Assembly: GCA_006503535.1 (NCBI GenBank)
Contig: QYRS01000004.1
Location: 3,968,001 to 4,032,000, forward strand
Direction: 5' to 3'
Origin: Arthrinium phaeospermum
Lineage: Eukaryota > Ascomycota > Sordariomycetes > Amphisphaeriales > Apiosporaceae
DNA length: 64,000 nucleotides
Both the position numbers and the translations under genes were made by a program. This document shows, piece by piece, positions 1 through 10,466 of this stretch (within the stretch, counting starts at the first letter, position 1; each line of letters opens with the position of its first letter). The notes under the pieces were generated by a model. That model searched no databases. It saw only the letters and a program-made list of their open reading frames with translations, and was not told the DNA's origin.

Positions 1-88
1 CTTCTGTCCCCCTAAACTCCCGACTCCATTGACGTAGAATACCCTGCTAATTCCACACTGTTGAATCCATGTAACATTCCCCATCATC

Positions 89-1750
89 CTAATTCTCGGT
101 CGGCTCTTGCAATGCCTTCTTGCCCCGATTTCGTGGCCTCAACTGCTTATTCGACTGGCTCTTCGATTGCTTGCTCAACGGAGGCTTACTGGGCATGCGA
201 GGCTTGGGCAAGGCCTGGGTCAAGTCCTCAATCTGTTGCCGCAGGGAGGCATCCAGTTGATGATCGTAGCGCTCCGGCTCGAAGGGTGTAGCCGGCTTGA
301 AGCAGAGGATCTCGACAAAAGTCTGGCCGGCGCGATTCTTGGCAAGGGGGTCGAATCTGTACTTGATAAGCTCCGGCAGCCAGCTCTCGGCAACCATGCC
401 GGAGAGCGCGGCCATGTGCAAGAGTGTGTTGCCGTCGCTGTCCTTGGCGTTGATAGGGCATCCAATCGCCACGAGTGTCGCGATACGTTCTTTCTGGGGG
501 TGTCCGGGGTGAACGAACATGGTGTGGAAGGCGGTTGCCCCGTTGGCATCTCTGGCGTGCCCGTCGGCCCCCATGTGCAGTATATCGATGAAAAGATCCT
601 CGAAGTCGGGCTGGAGGGCGGCAGCGACCATCCAGGGCGTGGTGCGTTGGTTGGAGTTCTCGTCAGAATAGTTAACCGTCACACCTGCCTCGGCAAACAG
701 TTGAAGGATGCGTACGGACACTTTCCGAACCCGGTCGTGTCGAACCGACACTTCGTGCGTCGAGGCGTACCTGGCTTTGAAGTCCCATTTAGGGCCCCAC
801 ACGAGATGTTGCTTGATGAAATGGACGAGACAAGGATCGCCATCGTCGTTGGTCATCTTGGGGTTGGCACCGGCTTTGAGAAGCACGTCGACGAGGTTGA
901 CCCAACGCTCATCCTCGTGTGGTCGGAGGCACTCAAGCAGCATTGAGTTGGCTGTATCGGGCGTCGCGGCGGCTTGGACGAACGCGACAGCTGATTTGTA
1001 CAGGTCGTCGGTGAAGTCTTCGTGTAACTGGAGAAACAGACTGAAGGGAGAATATGAACCAGTGATAAGCGGGCCCGGTTCCAGAGAGACTTTAGGACAG
1101 ACTTCGGTTGGGCTGGCTCCTGAGGTGAGCAGTAAGCAAATGAAGCGGGAGTCTAACTGGTTTACTACCGCCTGCATGAGCGGCGGGTATGCTGGGAAGC
1201 CCGGATGGCTTCGGGGTCGCGAATTGACATCAGCGCCAGCTTGTATGAGCAACTTCAGCATGCTGAATTGCACCTGGGGCTGATCAGTACACATGAGTGC
1301 AATATGGATGGGTTGTATAGAGGTCCGAGTCAAGACCGGTCCAGGGCTGATTTCTGGCTGCTCAACGTTGGCACCACGATTGACGAGTATTCGCACCACC
1401 GGCAAGTTGTAATATCGCATGGCCAGCGTCAGCGGCGTCTTCTTGCGGGCTTGGCAGTTGTAGTCGTACCGAAACCGGTGCGCCAGGATGGCTGTTCGCT
1501 CTTCTGGCGACTCATGATGGGACAGCACGCGCGTAATGATGTCTTCGCGGCCGTACTTTTTGCACGCGTACACCAGAGGGCGCCCATCGCGCTTCATTCC
1601 TGATCGATACAAGTACGAGTTGAGTCTTTGGTGCAGTCGCTTCGAGGTGCGGATCAGCTTGCTGAGGGTTTTGAGGTGAGTAAGGTCGACGATCTCCAGG
1701 AGGAGATCGTCGGACAGGCGGTCCAGTAGGCCGCCACCAAGGTCTGTCAT
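89..1750 (-). CDS. F-box-like / ankyrin-repeat protein
   Basis: The predicted product is 553 aa when started at the ATG at 1750. The frame stays open to an ATG at 1840, but the shorter start puts an F-box-like stretch (LSDDLLLEIVDL, about residues 11-22) near the N-terminus, as usual in fungal F-box proteins. The rest carries spaced ankyrin-like helices, with typical pieces such as TPLTLAMRYYNLPVVRILVNRG, PIHIALM...LLIQAGADVNS, VDVLLKAGANPK and GNTLLHMAALSG. No intron is needed. By family, such proteins act as substrate adaptors of SCF ubiquitin ligases or as plain ankyrin scaffolds; the target cannot be read from sequence. A second long frame on the opposite strand (107-946) is a shadow. The reading frame is well supported; the F-box call is less certain than the ankyrin call. 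Confidence 0.75.
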   Translation of the reverse strand: MTDLGGGLLDRLSDDLLLEIVDLTHLKTLSKLIRTSKRLHQRLNSYLYRSGMKRDGRPLVYACKKYGREDIITRVLSHHESPEERTAILAHRFRYDYNCQARKKTPLTLAMRYYNLPVVRILVNRGANVEQPEISPGPVLTRTSIQPIHIALMCTDQPQVQFSMLKLLIQAGADVNSRPRSHPGFPAYPPLMQAVVNQLDSRFICLLLTSGASPTEVCPKVSLEPGPLITGSYSPFSLFLQLHEDFTDDLYKSAVAFVQAAATPDTANSMLLECLRPHEDERWVNLVDVLLKAGANPKMTNDDGDPCLVHFIKQHLVWGPKWDFKARYASTHEVSVRHDRVRKVSVRILQLFAEAGVTVNYSDENSNQRTTPWMVAAALQPDFEDLFIDILHMGADGHARDANGATAFHTMFVHPGHPQKERIATLVAIGCPINAKDSDGNTLLHMAALSGMVAESWLPELIKYRFDPLAKNRAGQTFVEILCFKPATPFEPERYDHQLDASLRQQIEDLTQALPKPRMPSKPPLSKQSKSQSNKQLRPRNRGKKALQEPTEN

Positions 1751-2966
1751 GATGTCGGTTTGTTGTCGAGGGGAAGGATGTGTGAGTGGGAGTTGGGTCT
1801 TCCTGAGGAATCTGGAAGTCACGCGAGTGGAGTTCAGCAATGGCGTGAAGCAAACGCGGTTGCCCAGTGGGATAATCAGATGGTTGAGTCACAGAATCCA
1901 GAGTGGAATAACCGGATAGCAGCTGCAGTTTCCCCAGTTGAGTAGTCGATTTCCGAATGGGATAATCAGAGAGCAGATGGAGCTCGGATACGGAAGGAAC
2001 AGTTGACTCATTAGTACTCGCCTGAAGCAAGCGCTGCTTCGAGATAGCGGGCAATTGTTCCTAGGTACTTTTTGGCTGCCTTCCAGATTGGAACAATCAC
2101 AAGACGGTTGAATGAATGACACGAAGCGGTTCCACTCGCAAATAGATGACTCCATTGCTAGCACCTGAGCTTCTTATATCTGGATGGAACAATCATGGGA
2201 TGGTAGGCCACTCCCAGGCCATTATATGGAATCCTCTGGAATCAACATATACATAAATAGTACATGCCCTCGTCACTCTTCCACGAGACGTAGAGCTCGG
2301 CAACCGATTGGTTCATTGCAATGCCAAAGAATGCATCGTCAACCGTTCAACCGCAACTCAGATGATCAAAGACCAACCGGCTTTGGTTGAAGGACGTTTC
2401 CGGATTTGCCGTGCTGTTTTGATCTTGTCAGTGGCACCATGTATTCGGATGCTATATGTATTTATGTGCTATTTGACAACAAGTCCTTTTTCTATTCAAC
2501 ATGACCTGGCAAACCGGGGTAATCAGACATAGTTGGGCCTATTGGAGTACACGATAAATGTCCTACGTAGCAACTACCTGCGCCGAGGTTGTTAGCAGAC
2601 TGAATGAACCGCCTCCTGAAGCAATATTGAATGAACGTCGTCCAGAATACCAAAAAGTTCCATGACCACGTGAATTGCACTCGAGCTCGAGCATTCCACT
2701 GGCTGGCCACTTTTCTACTATTTGGGCTACCTTCTTGTCAACCAACATGCCGTGGCTGAGCAACAATGAAGCCAGTCCAAGTACCCGTTGGGTGAGTCGA
2801 TGTCATTTGGCCGCTACTGGCATCGTCCATGAAGAGTGATCATTTAGATAGGCACAATAAGGTATCCGATTCATTTCATCCCATAACAACGTACATGTAG
2901 GTATCAAGGCACAATCTTACAACCCTTAGGTTTTACAGAAAATCACTTCCCATCCACCCTCATCAA
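1751..2966. other. Intergenic, no gene seen
   Basis: About 1.2 kb between the start of the ankyrin gene and the 3' end of the secreted-protein gene. Only short unsupported frames occur on both strands. It should contain the promoter of the ankyrin gene and the 3' UTR of its neighbour. I see no RNA gene or repeat. Confidence 0.5.
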
Positions 2967-4164
2967 TCAACTACCAGGACACAAACTCGCCTTATCCCCC
3001 ATCCCCGGCGAATCCCCGCTCGTGCCCGCGTTCAGAGGCATACCGCACGACCCCTGATTCCACCCATTGAAGTAGACATTATTCCACTGCTCCTTGTCGG
3101 CGGCCCCCTCCGCCGCGGGCGGGTTGTTGCTGCCGCTCAGCATCTCATGGACCTTGCCGTTGGGGCAGACCGCGAGGGCGTCCGCGGTGGTGATGTTCTT
3201 GGCGTCGTCGGGGGCGCCCGTGTGGTAGACGACCTGGCAGTCGCCGCGGCCCCAGGGGTCGAACCCGCCGGGAAGCTTCTCCGAGGGCTCGCCCGTGTAG
3301 GCGGGCACGAACTGCCACGCCACGCAGTTGAAGATGCCCGCGCACGAGGCGCAGCAGTCCACCTTGTTGCTCACGGCGCCGACCGTGGCCGTCGCCACGG
3401 GCACGTTGCCCGGGTTGACCAGGCTCGGGGCGTTGGTGTGCAGAGCTGGGTTGCAGAACGCAGGTACGGTTGTGGCGGGATAGGAACCCGTCACGGTGGT
3501 GCATGCCGAGGTCGATCGAGCAGCAACCGCAGGTTGGGTGGAGCTGCTAGGGCTGGAGAGTAGGCATGAGCAGGCGCTGCTGACGCTCGCCCGCGGGTAT
3601 GCGAAATCGACGAATGTGGGCAGGGCCGCATCTGCTGAAGAGGACTCCTGGATAATAGGCACGTCGCGCAGCATGGGCGGCGCTGTGGGCATGGAACGCT
3701 TTTGCTCGGATACGGCGCAAGGGGTATCGCCGGTGTGCCCAAAGCATGCAGGGCTGCCTGGCACGGTGCTGGCAGTGGGAGGAGAGGCGTATGTGAGCGG
3801 GGCAGCGTTGGCCTGGGCCGCTTCCATGCTGTAAAGCTTCATTGGGTGGGCAGCAACAGAGACTGTGCCGGCAGCTGCAGCAGCCCTTGCAGTAGGCTGA
3901 GTCAATGTCAGCTGAGGTTCAAGGAACCAAGTGGGTGATGGCATGGCTTACCTCGGCATGGACGTATTTGCTGCAGAAAGAAGAGGCTTCGGCGGTGTGA
4001 GACGTGACTCGGAACTGCTTGAGCAGACTGTCGTTCTCATTGCAGGCAACCTCGCGCTCTGCCACAGCTCCGGGGAGAGGACCAGCGCCCACCAGGTTGG
4101 CTTGGGCGAGAACAGCAGCACAGCCCAGGATACGGCTTGCGTCGAGAACCGAAGGCGACAACAT
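2967..4164 (-). CDS. Secreted cysteine-containing protein, two exons
   Basis: Exons 4164-3952 and 3896-2967 are joined across a 55-nt intron (gtaagc donor, CTGAC branch-like motif, cag acceptor), both in phase 0. The product is about 380 aa. The N-terminus (MLSPSVLDASRILGCAAVLA...) reads as a signal peptide, so the protein is probably secreted. The middle is Ser/Thr/Ala/Pro-rich. The C-terminal 170 residues hold well-spaced cysteines (VDCCASCAGIFNCVAWQF, RGDCQVVYH, LAVCPNG, QGSCGMPLN), a pattern seen in fungal extracellular proteins of unknown function with PAN/apple-like disulfide domains. The exon-1 frame is short and easy to miss: starting only at the 3944 frame would lose the signal peptide. 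No enzyme motif is visible. The exon join is well supported; the function is unknown. Confidence 0.7.
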
Positions 4165-6013
4165 GATTTCGGGAGGTAGAAGGGTTCCTAGCGGTCGAGT
4201 AGTAACAGAAAGGGTGAAGCTTGGACAGCTGGTTCCAGGAAAGTCGAAAGGTCAAAACGACCAGCCAAGGCGTTTATATATTCCACGATGGACTTGATGC
4301 ACACTAAGAATGCCTCCGTGCTCTTCGACCACCTTGCTTCCGTTTCCAATCAAGCACTCGTTTGCGCTTGCGATTTGTGGATTGCAGGAGGTTCCAACTT
4401 GACAGACGGATCCTTACTCCGGATGCTTGCTGCGGTTCTCGATATGTGTTTCCTGAAAAGAAGGGACGAGTACGGTTCCACGACAGGACTCAAGTATGGC
4501 AGGCTGCAAGGTACAGTGCTGTTTGGTCTAGAAGACGACTGCTGGGATCATCGGTTCACAAGCTTTGTGTGTGCAACAGACCAAGTGCTCGGGACGATGC
4601 AGTGACGTGACGTGAACGGGCAGCAGCTTGAACAGCAACAACAACAAGCAGTTGGCAGCAGATCTCCTGGCATTTTATTTATTAGGTGGGCGTGGCAGTA
4701 TGATAACCGAGCTGGGCCTCCTCCTCTTCCCAAAGGGGCACCAACTGGGTCCTCCTTCCCAGGTTAGCCCTTCTTCCGAGAGTCAATCGATATGGGCTCA
4801 TTCTTCCATCATGTGTGATTGGTGGTCCTGCATGTCTGCCGGTCCGGGGTTGGAATGGGCATGGCTCGAATGGCGGGCTCGGATCCTGGTTAGCACGGCG
4901 AATGAGGTGGATGCTATGCTTTTCTGCAATCAATGCATGAACAGGAGGTGGGCGAGGATCTTCACACGATATTGCTCAATTAGATTGAGCGTCGTGATTA
5001 GTTATTAGCTGATTAGCCTAGTAAGGGCGTTGGGGGCGGTAGGGGGGCCACGACAAGCAATTTGCAACCACGGTCTATCCCGGGGTTGATTGCAGGGCCC
5101 AGAATTGCCGATCGCTCATGTTTCAAGTTAAGTGCACGCGAAAGGGAGCAGTTGGCAGCGTTTGCTCTGCCGCGACCGCAAGCTTGGTTGGAATCCCGTT
5201 GCGGATAAATCCTCCAGTCACGTTGGACATGTTGACCGGGGGTTACAGTGACGGCGGGACATGGTGAGGAGAAATCACCAGTTTGTTTGCTTCTCACGCC
5301 AACCCTGATGCCTGGGTGACATCGGCTCTTGAGGCAGGCTAAATATTGTAACCTAGAAAGTGGGATGGACGACTATCTCCAGATCATAACCAACATGTCG
5401 GGTGGTGTTGTTTCTTCGGCTTGAATCTGTTGTTTCCCAGTTCAACAGTGGACCGGCCTCTGAAGATCAGATCAACAGCACTGACTCGAGGAAATGATTA
5501 GTGGGCAGTTTGAGCTAATAGCTGTTGAGAGTCAAGCCCATGGAATGCGAACGAATTAGGCCAATGACGTCGCGGCTGGGAGGCTGCATGTCTTGGGCAT
5601 TTGGGGCATGTGTGCACTGGATTGCGCTCGTGAGCTCTTATCGATAAGTCGGAATGGCACGTCACAGCAGCCCATCCCCCTTGCGCAGTCAACAGCTGCC
5701 AACCAGCATCATATCATATCGGTACCGATAGTGACCGTCGGCGAGCTGATTGCATACCCTTTCAATAATAATCACCTGTTCCATGTCATTCTGACTGACT
5801 CTGCCCGGTCTGATCACTTGTGTCAAAATAGATTCGACTTACGTCGCGAAATGTTACAGCTTGGCTACTCAGCTTAGTCCCGCCAAGCGCTTCCTCCTTT
5901 GACTTTGAGATGCCTATTTCCTAGTAGAGCCCAGAACCAACTACTTACTACCTACCTATTCTCCGTGCTGCTGCATCGAATTTACACATTTCTCGCTTCG
6001 AGAGTGCTTCAAG
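4165..6013. other. Intergenic / divergent promoter region
   Basis: About 1.85 kb between two divergently transcribed genes (secreted protein to the left, Atg28-like to the right). It should carry both promoters. Short frames on both strands lack family features and start context, so I see no gene or structured repeat here. Confidence 0.5.
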
Positions 6014-8551
6014 ATGACATCCTCGAACCCCACGTTTTTCTCGCGCATGGCCCGCGGCAACGAACCGCTTCTCCCTCTTCACACCAACAACCAGCGGGCC
6101 ACCCCCAGAACCTCTAACGATTACGATCTCCGAGACCTCTCGCCCCGACCCTCATCCCCGTTGCTATCTCCGGACACCAACCAAGACATGGACGTTTACG
6201 AGGACGACTTTCCCGCACGCCGGAACTCCAAGGACCGCAAGGGCAAGGCGAAGGCGGTGGCATATGCCGAACCCCTGTTGGAGTACCCGCCTATGAGTGT
6301 CGTGGATCGCATGCGCCTACAACGGGAAGCCCGAGCCGCAGCCCAGAGCAGAATGTATCAGAAGCAAGACAGCCGCGAACTGCGAAGACACCAGAAAAAC
6401 CTACCATCCTGGACACCACCCTTTTCGTCCCATTTCCACGACGAGAGCGACGATGGGTCACGACGGGAGCAAAGCCGGTCGCGGCGGACACCCCGTGCGT
6501 CGTCCCAAAACCAGGACTATACGTCGAGCATGAGCTTCGTTGGGAGCGTGTTGCTGGGCCGATCACCAAAGACCGCGGACCGCGCGGCCACCGTCGAAAC
6601 CGACACTACGTTCCGTACGATACAGCGGCGCGAGCGGCGGATTCAAGAAGAGCTCCAGAGACTGCTGGACGCGCAGGGGGCGGCCATCGAGCGCCAAATA
6701 TCAGGAGACACAGCGGCTGCCGGCGGAGATGGGTCCAGCCAGGCCAGTACACCGCAGGGATCGACGTCGCGGCGGTCGTCAGCGTCGCAGTCGCCGCTGC
6801 GCTCCCGGACGGATCTATACGACAGCCGGAACCCCGCCCCCGCGGTCATCCCCGTACGCCAGCCGAAGCCGAAGCCGCTGTCCCTGAGACAGGTGCGCAA
6901 CTCGATCGCGCGGACCATGTCCATGCTGGCCGATCTAAAGGCTGAGGAGACCCAGTACATCCTCGAAGCCCGCCAGGCTCGCTTGGGCGCCATCGCCGAG
7001 GCCAACCGGCTCTCGGCGCAGCATAAGACGATTGCTTCGGAGCTCAAGGCCATGGAGACGGACAAAGACGACCCGCTGCGGAGGGAGATACACAGTATGG
7101 ACTCCGAGTACAAGAGTGTGTGCGTGGACATTGAAGAGTTTGAGGAAAAGTTGCGGCTGCTCAAGACCAGGAAAGGCCAGCTGGAACGAAGAATGGAGGA
7201 GGCGCGCAGTGAGCGTGAGAGTGGCCTGAGTGGCTACCGTGGAGCATTGAAGGATACGGAGCGGAGTATCGGTGATATGATGAAGAGGCCCGGGGTCCGC
7301 GTCCTGGAGCTCGATAGCGACTTTGACTCTGGCTTGCAGATTGAAGAGGCGAACCGTAAGAACAGCACAGGGGCAGAAGACAGCTCGCAGGAAGCCTCTG
7401 CGGATAAGATCCACTCGATGGAAGGCAGGGTGACCGGGAAGGAGTTCATGCACTTACGGCCGGAACGTCGCACGTTAGCCATGGCCAAGGAGTGGTGGGA
7501 GGGGGAGGCGGCTGTGCTCACGCGACGCCAGGCGGCGGTTGACCGCGAACTAGAGGCGCTGCACGAAGGTATCGAGGTCTGGAGCGATGTCGTCGCGCAA
7601 ATATCGGGCTACGAGACGCGCTTGGCGGCCGCCATCAGCAGCCTGATGGATGCGGGCGGCTTCGAAGACGCCCACTCGGACAAGGCCGCGTCGCGGCAGC
7701 GCAAGCGCGACGAGAAGCTGTTCCGGGCCCAGTATACCGACCTGATGAACACCATCCAGGAGATCGAGAGCTACCTCGGCCACGCCGAGTCGAAAGGGTA
7801 CAATCTGCTCATCGTCGCTATTGGCGGCGAGCTGACCGGGTTCAAGGAGGGCGAGCGGATGCTGCTGGAGACTATGCACAGTCACGGCATCGAGTACCAG
7901 GACCTGGTCGATGCGAAGAACGAAGAAGCGGAAGATTTCGAGCGGCGCGCAGCCAAGTCCGGGCTGATCGACATACAAGACCGAGAACAGAACGAGCCTG
8001 TTCGGCCAGAGCAACAGCCTGACGACGATCTCACAGGTAGCGTGATTCGAAACTGGGGCGGGTCGGTTCTGGACGACCAGCAGCCCGAGTCGGCGGCAAA
8101 GGGGGCACAACATGCCAAGTCACGGAGTCGTGGCAGCCTTACAAACAGCAAGGCGAATAGCCCACTCAAACGGTCTCTACACCAAGAAGCAGCAACATCA
8201 TCAAAACACAACGACGAGGACGTTCTGCAGCAGCAGCAAGACCACCATCAGGATGAGAGCGACAATGAGGTCCCGCTGGGCCTTCTCAGTGAAGCCCATC
8301 ATGCCGAAACGAGTGATGAGGAAGACGACGGGCACCCGGATCATCGATCCTCTACGAACGAGGTCCCGGCCGAGTTCCTGACCATGCACCACAGCGAGAA
8401 CCGGAAGCTGTCGGCGACGGATCCGACGGATCCGGACGATACCAAGAACAACAGTCGCGACAAAGGCCACGAGAGTGAGGAGGAGCACGACGACCACAAC
8501 GAGCCTCCTCTGGATCTGATGACGGAGAGTCGGAGGGAGGATGTTGATTAG
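6014..8551 (+). CDS. Atg28-like coiled-coil protein
   Basis: An intronless frame of 845 aa. The N-terminal 130 residues are basic and disordered with an EPLLPLH motif and MSVVDRMRLQREARAAAQSR. Long coiled-coil segments follow: about 205-225 (RTIQRRERRIQEELQRLLDAQ), about 290-410 with heptad-like spacing, and a further helical block about 490-640. The last 190 residues are acidic and His/Ser/Glu-rich, hence disordered. The order of elements (EPLLPLH-type N-terminus, RRERxIQ..LQ.LLDAQ helix, LSLRQVRNSIARTMSMLADLKAEE block) resembles filamentous-fungal proteins annotated as autophagy-related protein 28, which in yeasts works in pexophagy. I recall that resemblance from memory and could not search. 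It has no enzymatic motif. The gene itself is very well supported; the Atg28 name is moderately sure. Confidence 0.7.
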   Translation: MTSSNPTFFSRMARGNEPLLPLHTNNQRATPRTSNDYDLRDLSPRPSSPLLSPDTNQDMDVYEDDFPARRNSKDRKGKAKAVAYAEPLLEYPPMSVVDRMRLQREARAAAQSRMYQKQDSRELRRHQKNLPSWTPPFSSHFHDESDDGSRREQSRSRRTPRASSQNQDYTSSMSFVGSVLLGRSPKTADRAATVETDTTFRTIQRRERRIQEELQRLLDAQGAAIERQISGDTAAAGGDGSSQASTPQGSTSRRSSASQSPLRSRTDLYDSRNPAPAVIPVRQPKPKPLSLRQVRNSIARTMSMLADLKAEETQYILEARQARLGAIAEANRLSAQHKTIASELKAMETDKDDPLRREIHSMDSEYKSVCVDIEEFEEKLRLLKTRKGQLERRMEEARSERESGLSGYRGALKDTERSIGDMMKRPGVRVLELDSDFDSGLQIEEANRKNSTGAEDSSQEASADKIHSMEGRVTGKEFMHLRPERRTLAMAKEWWEGEAAVLTRRQAAVDRELEALHEGIEVWSDVVAQISGYETRLAAAISSLMDAGGFEDAHSDKAASRQRKRDEKLFRAQYTDLMNTIQEIESYLGHAESKGYNLLIVAIGGELTGFKEGERMLLETMHSHGIEYQDLVDAKNEEAEDFERRAAKSGLIDIQDREQNEPVRPEQQPDDDLTGSVIRNWGGSVLDDQQPESAAKGAQHAKSRSRGSLTNSKANSPLKRSLHQEAATSSKHNDEDVLQQQQDHHQDESDNEVPLGLLSEAHHAETSDEEDDGHPDHRSSTNEVPAEFLTMHHSENRKLSATDPTDPDDTKNNSRDKGHESEEEHDDHNEPPLDLMTESRREDVD

Positions 8552-9757
8552 TATCAATGTTTTGGGATGTGAGGCCAGTGGTTGGTTGGCTGGGGAGTTT
8601 TCAGAATTATGATGATGCGATGGCGCCTGGTGTTCTGTTCACTCTACAGCGCATTGCTGGCTTTGGGTGCATCTGGATGGATGGGTTATGGGGAGAGAGG
8701 GATGGTTTGGTGTAGTAGGTACCTGACGTTCGAGTAGGGATTACAGCATTACATGCGTTATTCACGGCCGAGGCAAATAAACATAATTCCACGTCATGGG
8801 CTGCTGTAGTTCTGGTTGCTATTTGATACGAATTGTTCATCTTTCAGGTGTGGTTTACGTTTAGCGAGAATTTTCATTCTTACCATGTCGAGTTCATAAA
8901 CATAATCATGCGTGCCTTGGGAATATACATATTCCCAGGCCATGATCTATTGGCGTTCTGGCTGCTGCTGCTGCTGCTCTACGCACGCTTTTCTTCCTTA
9001 TGTAAGTTTTTGGACACTTCCGGACCTTTTCTACTATACTAAATCAACAAATCAGATGTTATATTTGCCTTGGGCCAATACCCACTCGCAATGTTCTAGC
9101 CTCTGCTGTAAAAAAGCAAGCTCTCCATGCATCCGTTTCTTCACGCCCACGGGGGTTCGGGGGACTGGAGCGCCCCAGCTCGGCAAACCTCGGCTACTGG
9201 CTCCATATGAAAGTCGACGGAGCTTCACCCGACTAATAAGCCACCCCATGGAGAGAGATGGTACTACAGCAGCACATGCCCACTGCCCCAATTCATTGCG
9301 TTTTCCCATGGGAATTCAAAGTAGAGTTGTGCGCACTCGCTCCATTGATTGCATATATCTAAAGAGCAGCGAGATGATACCTTCTCCTGAACACGAAGCA
9401 AACAAACAAGTCCCTGGTCAACCCTAACGCCTTTCGGTAACTCAACACACAATGCATCATAGTCCCTCATCTTCTGATTCTCTTCCGGGATTTCCCGATG
9501 CCGCTTGCTGCTGCTGGCCGCAAGTTTGAAAGCGTGTCGTGTGCGCCCACAAAGTTCGTCACATCACTCTTCTGCAGCAAGTCCGTCATACGCCAAATAC
9601 CCCTCTCGACCACTCGAGCATTTGAGGGGGTAATATCGAACCACAAGCATGCGCTGCTTGGATCTCGGGGGAGCGAAACTACTCTCTTCCCCCCTCTCTC
9701 CTCACATGCCACCTCCGCTTCTAGGGCTGCGATGTGTGACGATGGCGACACCATGGC
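8552..9757. other. Intergenic, no gene seen
   Basis: About 1.2 kb between two convergent genes. It contains a short CTG run near 8962-8978 and unsupported small frames. It probably holds both 3' UTRs. Confidence 0.45.
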
Positions 9758-10466
9758 TTAGCGAACGCGCTTGAAGAACGAGCTGGAGCCCGCCATGGCT
9801 ACCGAGGTGTCCATCACCCACTCGCCGACGCCCAGGTACTTCTCGATCCATTTGCTGGCTTCTTTGTTGTTCTCGCCCATGATCTGGCTTCCCTGGAAAC
9901 TGGGTCTGCCGAGTCCCATATAGGGGCATGCGTTAGCCGGCTGCGCACTCAATGCCTTCTTTCTTTTCCTCTTCGTTCCTGTGCGCTAGCATGCGGTCGG
10001 GTTACTCACGTCAAACCGGTCGAACGTCTCATGCCTGCCAGCACCGTCGAGACTAGAACGAACACTCCGTCAGCTATTGTTTCTCCGCACTATTCCACCT
10101 CTTCCCCTAGGCCGCCATCTATTCGAAGCAGAGTTCTGTGTCGCCAAGCGAAACTCGTGGCTCAGGTCGGAGCTCCGAGCGTTGTTCGTTGCGTGCGATC
10201 GACCGACGGGGCAGAACCACTCGAGCGGCCGGGGGGCTGGGGATGGATGGGGATGGGTCGACGACATCAGGACGTACTGAGGACAGCATCGACGCTGTAG
10301 TGGAGTAATTTGCCGAGCTTTCCCCAGAGACCAAACGTCAGTAAGTTGAGGAACTGCGGCCGCGGAAGATGCAAAAGTTTCAGAATTCGAGCGCCCAAAT
10401 TGCGGCAGCCGGCTGAAGCAGCCAGCCTGCGAGGGGGAGTTTGGAGGTTTGGAGACTGACCACCAT
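9758..10466 (-). CDS. DUF1748 family small protein, four exons
   Basis: Rebuilt exons are 10466-10461, 10317-10278, 10052-10010 and 9905-9758, totalling 237 nt and 78 aa. The first exon is only six bases (Met-Val), followed by LGKLLHYSVDAVL, ISTVLAGMRRSTGLT and a C-terminal part containing KWIEKYLGVGEWVMDTS and ending SSFFKRVR. This matches my recollection of DUF1748, a short fungal mitochondria-associated family with one hydrophobic helix, and the length of 75-80 aa fits. All four joins keep frame: donors gtcagt, gtacgt and gtgagt; acceptors aaag, ctag and gcag. CTGAC lies about 15 nt before the first acceptor. No single frame reveals this gene. The function of the family is unknown to me. 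The third and fourth exons are the best supported; the six-base exon is inferred from the family N-terminus. Confidence 0.75.

Noticed and set aside
107..946. 279-codon plus frame over the ankyrin gene
   Set aside because: The opposite strand carries recognisable F-box and ankyrin text; this is its shadow.
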